Position numbers and translations under genes: made by a program | Assembly (NCBI GenBank): GCA_029779375.1 | Contig: JAKPAR010000117.1 | Span: forward strand, 1-22,886 | Direction of reading: 5' to 3' | Origin: Bacillota bacterium | GTDB taxonomy: Bacteria; Bacillota; Clostridia; Tissierellales; Sporanaerobacteraceae | Length of the DNA stretch: 22,886 bases | Part shown: piece by piece, positions 16,745 through 22,886 of the stretch | Position numbering within the stretch: position 1 is the stretch's first letter | Layout: each line of letters starts with the position of its first letter | Notes under the pieces: model-generated | The model's database searches: none | Told to the model about the DNA's origin: nothing | Seen by the model: the letters and a program-made list of their open reading frames with translations, nothing else

Positions 16745-18100
16745 ATGAACTTTGTTTTAGAAGAACAAAAAAACTTTTATAAAACAGGTATTACTAAAGA
16801 ATTAAATTTTAGAATGACCAATTTAAATAAATTAAAAAATATAATATTAAAAAATGAAAAACATATTATGGAAGGATTAAAAAAAGACTTAAATAAATCC
16901 GAATTTGAATCCTATTCCACAGAAATAGGAATATCACTAAGTGAAATAACCTACACAACTAAAAACTTAAAAAATTGGGTCAAACCTAAAAAAGTCAAAA
17001 CTCCTTTAACTGCCTTTAAAGCTAAAAGTTATATATACCCAGAACCCTATGGAAATACCTTTATCGTCTCTCCATGGAATTATCCATTTCAACTATCTAT
17101 AACGCCACTTATAGGCAGCATAGCTGCAGGAAACACAGCTATAATAAAGCCTTCTAGTACCTCATATCATACAAGCAGAGTATTAGAAGAACTTATAAAC
17201 TCTAATTTCAATAGAGAATACATTTTTGTATCTACAGGAGAAGAAAGCAAGACTTTGTTAGATGAAAAATTTGACTATATTTTCTATACTGGTAGCGTTT
17301 CTGTAGGAAAATTAGTCATGGAAAAAGCTGCAAAACATTTGACACCTGTCACTTTGGAATTGGGAGGAAAAAGTCCTTGTATAGTAGATAAAGATGGAGA
17401 TATTGACTTGTTTGCTAAAAGAATAGTATGGGGAAAATTTTTAAATTCAGGTCAAACATGTGTTGCACCAGATTATCTATTAGTCCACAAGAGCATAAAA
17501 GATGTATTGATTAAAAACATTATTAAATATATTGAAGATTTTTATGGGAAAAATCAAAAAGATAATCCTGACTACATAAGGATTATAAATGAAAAACAGT
17601 TTAATAGACTGTTAGGATTACTCAAAAGCGGAAATATAATTTATGGTGGAAAACATGATAGAGAAGCTCTTTTTATCTCTCCTACTCTTATGGATGAAGT
17701 AAATTGGGATAGTCCTATAATGGAAGAAGAAATTTTTGGCCCTATTTTCCCTATTTTAGAATATGAAGATTTAGATGAAGCTATAAAAATAGTCAATTCT
17801 CATCCTAAGCCACTAGCTCTTTACTTTTTCTCAACAAACAATGAAAAAATAGAAAGAGTCATTAAAAATACTTCCTATGGCGGTGGATGTATAAATGATA
17901 CCATAATGCATCTTTCAAGTCCCTATTTGCCTTTTGGGGGCGTAGGAAATAGTGGAATGGGTAGCTATCATGGCAAGAAAAGTTTTGATACTTTTACTCA
18001 CTATAAAAGTGTTCTAAAAAGGAGCAATGCATTTGACCCAAACTTTAGGTATCCACCATACAAAGATAAAATAAATACTGTAAAGAAATTTTTAAAATAG
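16745..18100 (+). CDS. NAD(P)-dependent aldehyde dehydrogenase (class 3 / YwdH-like)
   Basis: Oxidises aldehydes to carboxylates. The 451-residue length and the lack of the usual N-terminal extension place it in the short class 3 (fatty/aromatic aldehyde) group. Key residues: N112 in S-P-W-N-Y-P, K135 in I-I-K-P-S (cofactor), Y-T-G-S-V-S-V-G-K (181-189), general base E205 in L-E-L-G-G-K-S-P, and nucleophile C239 in N-S-G-Q-T-C-V-A-P-D. The late E-E-I-F-G-P block and P-F-G-G-V-G-N-S-G-M-G are also present, so it looks active. ATG 16745 follows AAAGGGGTG. It is a single-gene unit ending in a long bidirectional hairpin. The natural substrate cannot be read from sequence. Confidence 0.95.
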   Translation: MNFVLEEQKNFYKTGITKELNFRMTNLNKLKNIILKNEKHIMEGLKKDLNKSEFESYSTEIGISLSEITYTTKNLKNWVKPKKVKTPLTAFKAKSYIYPEPYGNTFIVSPWNYPFQLSITPLIGSIAAGNTAIIKPSSTSYHTSRVLEELINSNFNREYIFVSTGEESKTLLDEKFDYIFYTGSVSVGKLVMEKAAKHLTPVTLELGGKSPCIVDKDGDIDLFAKRIVWGKFLNSGQTCVAPDYLLVHKSIKDVLIKNIIKYIEDFYGKNQKDNPDYIRIINEKQFNRLLGLLKSGNIIYGGKHDREALFISPTLMDEVNWDSPIMEEEIFGPIFPILEYEDLDEAIKIVNSHPKPLALYFFSTNNEKIERVIKNTSYGGGCINDTIMHLSSPYLPFGGVGNSGMGSYHGKKSFDTFTHYKSVLKRSNAFDPNFRYPPYKDKINTVKKFLK

Positions 18101-18133
18101 ATGACTGGAATGTAGTATTCCAGTCATCTATTT
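18095..18133. terminator. Bidirectional hairpin terminator between convergent genes
   Basis: AAATAGATGACTGGAAT (18095-18111) and its exact complement (18117-18133) form a 17-bp stem with loop GTAGT. The stem ends in A/T on both sides and so supplies short U runs in both directions. The aldehyde dehydrogenase stop codon lies in the left arm; the stop of the minus-strand giant gene is 2 bases past the right arm. Confidence 0.85.
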
Positions 18134-18134
18134 G

Positions 18135-21100
18135 CTATGAATTGTATGAACTAAGTGATTCATCTTCTTCTGACCTTCCTAAATCGTCCTTTAAATTGTC
18201 TTGAGCGGCTGAAAGCATGAGTTTCAATCTATTCAATTGATTTACTTCACTTGCCCCAGGGTCATAATCTATTGCAACAATATTGGCCTTAGGGTATTTC
18301 TCTTTTATAGCCTTAATCATTCCTTTTCCTGTCACATGATTTGGAAGACATCCAAAAGGTTGAACGCACACTATATTTTCAACACCGCTTTCTATCAGTT
18401 CTACCATTTCTGCAGTTAGAAGCCATCCTTCCCCAGCTTGATTACCTACTGATACCAATGGTGATACTGTATCAGCCAATTTTTGTATCTTCATAGGTGT
18501 ATTAAATCTCTTACTCTTTTTCAATGCTTTCTTTAAAGGTTTCCTATAGTGTTCCATATACAATATGGCCACATCGCCTACAAATTTATTGAGCCTTGCC
18601 TTAGATAGATATTTGTATTTAAAAGTTTCATTATATGCACAATACATCAAGAAATCCGTCAAATCTGGTACTACAACCTCTGCACCTTCATCTTCAAGAA
18701 TACCTACAATATCATTGTTAGCTGTAGGATGATATTTAACGAGTATTTCTCCAACAATTCCTACTCTTGGTTTTTGAATTTTTTCTATTTCTAATTCATC
18801 AAAATCTCTAACTATTCCTTCGACATTTTCTATAAAAACTTTTTTATCTCCGACTTTTACAGATTCTATACATTTTCCCATCCATTTTTCAAATAAAAGA
18901 TTGGCAGAACCTTTTATTTTTTCATAAGGTCTAACTCTATAAAGAACTTTCATGAGAAGATCTCCATACATTATAGCCATGATTCCCTTTCTAGCCATAT
19001 CCATGGAATAAGTAAAACCAGGATTAGCTTCCATCCCATATGGGTTTACACTTATAACTGGTACCTGTTCAAGTCCAGCATCTTTTAAAGCCTTTCTTAT
19101 AAATCCTATATAATTTGATGCTCTACATACCCCACCTGTTTGAGTCATCAAAACTGATGTATTGTCTAAATCATATTTCCCTGATTTCAACGCATTTATA
19201 AACTGTCCAACTACTATTATAGATGGATAACATGCATCATTGTTTACATATTTAAGCCCTTCATCAATAGCTTTTTTATCCACTGAAGGCAATATTTCGA
19301 AATTGTATCCACAAGTATTCACAGCTTCTTGCAATAATTTAAAGTGGATAGGAGCCATCTGTGGTGCAAGTATTGTATGCTTTTCTCTCATTTCTGTAGT
19401 AAATATAACTCGCTTTGACAACTCTCCTACCCTTGTAGGTTCAAACCCATTTTTATCTCTTTCTTCTACTGCTGCTATCAATGAACGTAATCTTATTTTC
19501 ACTGCACCTAAATTATTTACTTCATCTATCTTTAACACAGTATATATTTTTTCATAATTTGCCAATATCTCTTGTACTTGATCAGTAGTCACTGCATCTA
19601 GCCCACATCCAAAAGAATTTAGTTGCACAAGTTCTAATTTTTTTTCTTTTGCTACGAAATTGGCTGCGTTGTAAAGTCTAGAATGATAAGTCCACTGATC
19701 AACTACTCGCAGTGGCCTTTCTACTCCTTCCAAATGGCATACTGAGTCTTCAGTCAATACAGCAATCCCCAATGAAGAAATTAAATTTGGAATACCATGA
19801 TTTATTTCTGGGTCTATATGATATGGCCTACCAGCTAGTACTATTCCTTCCATATTGTTTTCTTTCAAGTATTCAAGTACTTCCTCACCTTTTTTTCTTA
19901 TATCTTCTTTATATCTTTGCTCCTCATCCCAAGCAATATCTACTGCTTTTTCAATATCTCTTTTTGATATGGATAATTCTTTTAAGCCTTTTATAAGTCC
20001 CTTTTTAAGTCCTTCTTTATCATCCAAAGTTAAAAATGGATTTAAAAATTGTATATTATTTTCTCTAATTTCATCCATATTGTGCTTTATAACTTCTGGG
20101 TATGAAGTCACAACAGGACAATTTAAATGATTATTTGCGTTTTCATCCTCTTTCTTCTCATAGAAAATACATGGATAAAATATAGTCTTTACCCCTTTGT
20201 CTATTAAGTCAATAATATGACCATGAACTAATTTTGCTGGATAACAAATTGTTTCACTTGGTATAGTTCCTATTCCTTTTTCATAAAGCTCTCTATTTGA
20301 ATTCCCAGATAAAACTACTCTATAACCCAAATCAGTAAAAAAAGTAAACCAAAATGGATAATTTTCATACATATTTAATACCCTAGGAATACCTATAGTT
20401 CCCCTCCTAGCTTCTTCTTCGCTCAATGGAATATAGTCAAAAGTTCTTTTATATTTATATTCAAATAGGTTAGGTACATCTTTTTTCTTGTTGGCAAGTC
20501 CGGCACCTTTTTCACATCTATTGCCTGTTATATATCTATTCCCATCAGAAAACATATTTATGGTTAGTAGACAGTTGTTACCGCAACCTCCGCATCTTCT
20601 CATCTTCGTACTATAAGAAAAACTATCTAATTTATCACTATCTACTAAAGATGTGCTTGTTTTAGGATTGTATCGTTCTTTAGCTATAAGGGCTGCTCCA
20701 AGGGCACCCATAAGTCCTGGATCATCAGGACGTACAGCCTTTCTATCTGAAATCAATTCAAAACTTCTAAGTATAGCATCGCTATAAAAAGTACCACCTT
20801 GAACTACTATCTTTTCTCCCATTTGTTCTGGGTCTCTTATCTTTATTACTTTTTGAAGAGCATTTTTTATAACTGAATACGAAAGTCCTGCAGCTATATC
20901 ACCAACAGTAGCACTTTCTTTTTGTGCCTGTTTTACCTTTGAATTCATAAATACTGTACATCTCGAACCCAAATCTACTGGATTTTCTGCCATAAGAGCT
21001 TCTTTCAAAAACTCCTCTGCACTCATATTTACTGAATGAGCAAAAGTTTCAATAAAAGAGCCACATCCAGAAGAACAAGCTTCATTTAAAAGGATACTAT

Positions 21101-22406
21101 CAATAACTCCATCCTTTATCCTCATACATTTCATATCTTGTCCGCCAATGTCAAGTATGAAATCTACTCCAGGAAGAAAATAATTTGCAGCCTTGTAGTG
21201 GGCGATAGTCTCTACTTCTCCCTCATCTACATGAAGTGCTGCTTTTATAAGTTCTTCTCCATAGCCCGTAACTGCTGAGTATGCAATGTATGCATCCCTT
21301 GGCAAAAAAGAATAAATTTCTTTAAGTATTCTCACTACTAATTCCAATGGTTTTCCTTGATTGTTTCCATAATAAGAATACAGTATATTGTTTTCTTCAT
21401 CTATAAGGACAACTTTAGTAGTAGTTGAACCTGCATCTATTCCTAAAAAACATTTTCCACTAAAAGTTTTTATGTCCTTTTCAATTAATTTATGTGTCTT
21501 ATGTTCTTCTCTAAACTTTATAAGTTCACCTTCATCTAAAAAAAGAGGCCTTAATCTTTTCACTTCCATGTCTATAGGCTTATCCAAACAAATAAGTCTA
21601 TCCCTCAATTCTTGAAAACTAATTTCTTTTTGCTCTATTGAAGCAATAGCCGCCCCTATAGCAACAAACAATTGTGCATTTTCTGGATATATAACTTCTT
21701 CATCTTTAAGTTTTAATGTTTCTATATACCTTTCTCTAAGTTCAGATAAAAAATGAAGTGGTCCACCTAAAAAAGCCACATTTCCCTTTATAGGTCTTCC
21801 ACAGGCAAGGCTAGTTATGGTTTGATTGACAACGGATTGAAATACACTGGCAGCAATATCTTCTTTACTAGCTCCTTGATTTATCAATGCTTGAATGTCT
21901 GTCTTTGCAAACACTCCACATCTAGAAGCTATGGGGTATATTGCCTTATGCTTTTGGGAGAGTTTATTTAGCCCTTGTGCATCTGTCTCTAGCAAAGATG
22001 CCATTTGATCTATAAATGCACCTGTTCCTCCAGCACACATACTGTTCATTCTTTGATCTATTCCACCATCAAAGTAAGTTATCTTTGCATCTTCACCACC
22101 AAGTTCTACAGCTACATCAGTTTTAGGAATAAATTTTCTAATTGCTGTAGTAGACGCAACAACTTCTTGAATAAAAGGAATTTCAAGCCATTTATTGACT
22201 GCCAATCCTCCTGATCCAGTAACCATTATAGTTATGTCCTCATTTTTAAATCTAGAATAAGCTTCAAGTACCAAATCTTTAACACTGCTTTTTATATCTG
22301 AAAAATGTCTCTTATAACTACTAAAAAGTATTTCAAACTTGTTGTTTAATACTACCAGCTTTACAGTTGTTGAACCTACATCCAATCCTAAATGTAATGT
22401 TTTCAT
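18135..22406 (-). CDS. Giant 2-hydroxyacyl-CoA dehydratase activase-like fusion protein (two BadF/HgdC ATPase domains, DUF2229, HgdB-like C-terminus)
   Basis: This 1423-residue protein fuses parts of the archerase system, in which an ATP-driven [4Fe-4S] activase injects a low-potential electron into a dehydratase. Activase domain 1 (about 4-258) has D-V-G-S-T-T (9-14), E-L-G-G-E-D-A-K (101-108) and cluster cysteines C124 and C163. Domain 2 (about 319-575) has D-A-G-S-T-T-T-K (324-331), D-I-G-G-Q-D-M-K (419-426), C444/C448 and C483. Next comes C605-x-x-C608-x3-C612, then C631, which may bind another cluster or zinc. A DUF2229 region (about 650-880) and a C-terminal HgdB/COG3580-like region ([18 protein letters not shown]) follow. 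Similar proteins occur widely in anaerobic Firmicutes, but I know of no established reaction. Separate dehydratase subunits are absent from the window. Start ATG 22406; a GTG at 22412 is possible. Confidence 0.9.
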   Translation of the reverse strand: MKTLHLGLDVGSTTVKLVVLNNKFEILFSSYKRHFSDIKSSVKDLVLEAYSRFKNEDITIMVTGSGGLAVNKWLEIPFIQEVVASTTAIRKFIPKTDVAVELGGEDAKITYFDGGIDQRMNSMCAGGTGAFIDQMASLLETDAQGLNKLSQKHKAIYPIASRCGVFAKTDIQALINQGASKEDIAASVFQSVVNQTITSLACGRPIKGNVAFLGGPLHFLSELRERYIETLKLKDEEVIYPENAQLFVAIGAAIASIEQKEISFQELRDRLICLDKPIDMEVKRLRPLFLDEGELIKFREEHKTHKLIEKDIKTFSGKCFLGIDAGSTTTKVVLIDEENNILYSYYGNNQGKPLELVVRILKEIYSFLPRDAYIAYSAVTGYGEELIKAALHVDEGEVETIAHYKAANYFLPGVDFILDIGGQDMKCMRIKDGVIDSILLNEACSSGCGSFIETFAHSVNMSAEEFLKEALMAENPVDLGSRCTVFMNSKVKQAQKESATVGDIAAGLSYSVIKNALQKVIKIRDPEQMGEKIVVQGGTFYSDAILRSFELISDRKAVRPDDPGLMGALGAALIAKERYNPKTSTSLVDSDKLDSFSYSTKMRRCGGCGNNCLLTINMFSDGNRYITGNRCEKGAGLANKKKDVPNLFEYKYKRTFDYIPLSEEEARRGTIGIPRVLNMYENYPFWFTFFTDLGYRVVLSGNSNRELYEKGIGTIPSETICYPAKLVHGHIIDLIDKGVKTIFYPCIFYEKKEDENANNHLNCPVVTSYPEVIKHNMDEIRENNIQFLNPFLTLDDKEGLKKGLIKGLKELSISKRDIEKAVDIAWDEEQRYKEDIRKKGEEVLEYLKENNMEGIVLAGRPYHIDPEINHGIPNLISSLGIAVLTEDSVCHLEGVERPLRVVDQWTYHSRLYNAANFVAKEKKLELVQLNSFGCGLDAVTTDQVQEILANYEKIYTVLKIDEVNNLGAVKIRLRSLIAAVEERDKNGFEPTRVGELSKRVIFTTEMREKHTILAPQMAPIHFKLLQEAVNTCGYNFEILPSVDKKAIDEGLKYVNNDACYPSIIVVGQFINALKSGKYDLDNTSVLMTQTGGVCRASNYIGFIRKALKDAGLEQVPVISVNPYGMEANPGFTYSMDMARKGIMAIMYGDLLMKVLYRVRPYEKIKGSANLLFEKWMGKCIESVKVGDKKVFIENVEGIVRDFDELEIEKIQKPRVGIVGEILVKYHPTANNDIVGILEDEGAEVVVPDLTDFLMYCAYNETFKYKYLSKARLNKFVGDVAILYMEHYRKPLKKALKKSKRFNTPMKIQKLADTVSPLVSVGNQAGEGWLLTAEMVELIESGVENIVCVQPFGCLPNHVTGKGMIKAIKEKYPKANIVAIDYDPGASEVNQLNRLKLMLSAAQDNLKDDLGRSEEDESLSSYNS

Positions 22407-22450
22407 ATACACCCAGCCTTAGGCCTTTACCTCCCTTATATTCTATATAC

Positions 22451-22486
22451 AAAAAATTTGGTAAAAGACTCACGCCAAATACCAAA
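22451..22486 (-). terminator. Terminator-like hairpin in the leader of the giant activase gene
   Basis: On the minus strand TTTGGTA (22486-22480) pairs with TACCAAA (22463-22457) over a 16-base loop, followed by six T (22456-22451). It lies between the predicted promoter and the start codon 45 bases on, so it could act as an attenuator. The stem is short, so this is tentative. Confidence 0.4.
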
Positions 22487-22518
22487 ATAAATGTTTAGAT
22501 TAGATTGACTTCATATGA

Positions 22519-22547
22519 ATTATATCACAAGTTTTAAGAACTTACAA
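22519..22547 (-). promoter_or_regulatory. Promoter of the giant activase gene
   Basis: On the minus strand TTGTAA (22547-22542), 17 bases, then an exact TATAAT (22524-22519) with a TGA extension (TGATATAAT). The leader would be about 105 nucleotides. In the gene-free stretch 22407-22718 this promoter, the leader hairpin and the hairpin after the LysM gene are the only structures I see; 22548-22650 shows nothing. Confidence 0.65.
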
Positions 22548-22655
22548 ATGTTTCTACAAACCTTCAAAAGTCCTATTATTGCCCTATTTTTGTGCTTTTA
22601 TGTAGACAGTAAGAAAGTTGTCGTTTCCCTAATATAAAACTTTTTTATGAGGCAC

Positions 22656-22698
22656 ACAAAATAGTAGGTTGATGCCAAGCACCAACCTACTATTTTGT
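22656..22698 (-). terminator. Long hairpin downstream of the LysM gene
   Basis: ACAAAATAGTAGGTTG (22656-22671) and its exact complement (22683-22698) pair over 16 bp. The loop can add three more pairs (TGC 22673-22675 with GCA 22679-22681). It starts 20 bases past the LysM stop on the minus strand. The T run (TTTT) is inside the stem and not after it, so it may work as a terminator or as a 3'-end stabiliser. Confidence 0.7.
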
Positions 22699-22718
22699 CG
22701 TTTCAATTTAAAACAATA

Positions 22719-22886
22719 TTATCCTCTTGGCCAAGGCCATGGTCTTGACCTTGGAACACATATTACTTGACCTATTTGTAAATTGTTTGGATCTACTCCT
22801 GGATTTGCTGCCATAAGTTCTTGTACTGATACATTGAACATTTGAGCTATACTATAGAAAGTATCTCCTGCCTTTATTGTATAGTA
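22719..22886 (-). CDS. C-terminal LysM domain of a partial protein (runs off the right edge)
   Basis: The minus strand encodes 55 residues to a TAA at 22721-22719. Residues [19 protein letters not shown] (about 2-20) and [22 protein letters not shown] (24-45) form a complete LysM module, which binds N-acetylglucosamine-containing peptidoglycan. The last ten residues, [10 protein letters not shown], are a Trp/Pro-rich tail. LysM modules with the ending I-C-V-P are frequent in wall-associated and spore-coat proteins of Clostridia. The N-terminal part lies outside the window, so the enzyme or structural role is unknown. Confidence 0.9.
   Translation of the reverse strand, partial: YYTIKAGDTFYSIAQMFNVSVQELMAANPGVDPNNLQIGQVICVPRSRPWPWPRG

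Overview
The window is AT-rich, densely packed DNA from an anaerobic Firmicute. A Clostridia/Tissierellia-type organism fits the very low GC, the AGGAGG-type ribosome binding sites, the TTG/GTG starts, the [FeFe]-hydrogenase maturation operon, the type 2 IPP isomerase and the 2-hydroxyacyl-CoA dehydratase activase-like giant protein. I cannot name the species. I see no phage, transposon, CRISPR array, tRNA or rRNA; this is ordinary chromosome with several unusual details.

Layout. (1) 1-293, minus: 5' end of a probable HD-GYP-type protein, preceded by a perfect 18-bp inverted repeat. (2) 294-700: a gene-free regulatory region between divergent genes, with a promoter, a near-consensus Rex operator on its -10, and an RNA leader that can form either a long antiterminator or an intrinsic terminator. 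(3) 701-4565, plus: the overlapping operon TM1266-like regulator, hydE, hydG, hydF, which builds the H-cluster of [FeFe]-hydrogenase; no hydrogenase structural gene lies in the window. (4) 4595-5578, minus: birA. (5) 5713-7518, plus: a DUF2207 membrane protein. (6) 9488-7515, minus: LCP wall-polymer ligase followed by fni. (7) 9714-11309, plus: an ABC-F ATPase with one degenerate composite ATP site. (8) 12865-11332, minus: a small PII-like protein and a CPA2 cation:proton antiporter in one operon. (9) 14144-12927, minus: a DJ-1/PfpI gene interrupted by one in-frame UGA, then an Aag/Mpg-type DNA glycosylase. (10) 14272-15561, plus: an RsmF-like rRNA m5C methyltransferase. (11) 16586-15624, minus: a lipoprotein of unknown function. 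(12) 16745-18100, plus: an aldehyde dehydrogenase. (13) 22406-18135, minus: a 1423-residue protein with two activase domains, a DUF2229 region and a dehydratase-like C-terminus. (14) 22886-22719, minus: 3' end of a LysM protein.

The clearest biological theme is anaerobic redox metabolism. The hydrogenase maturation operon appears to be controlled twice: by NADH/NAD+ through Rex at initiation, and by an unrecognised attenuator after initiation. The observations most worth following are that leader, the UGA-interrupted DJ-1 gene, the PII-like/antiporter pair, the one-site ABC-F protein and the fused double activase.
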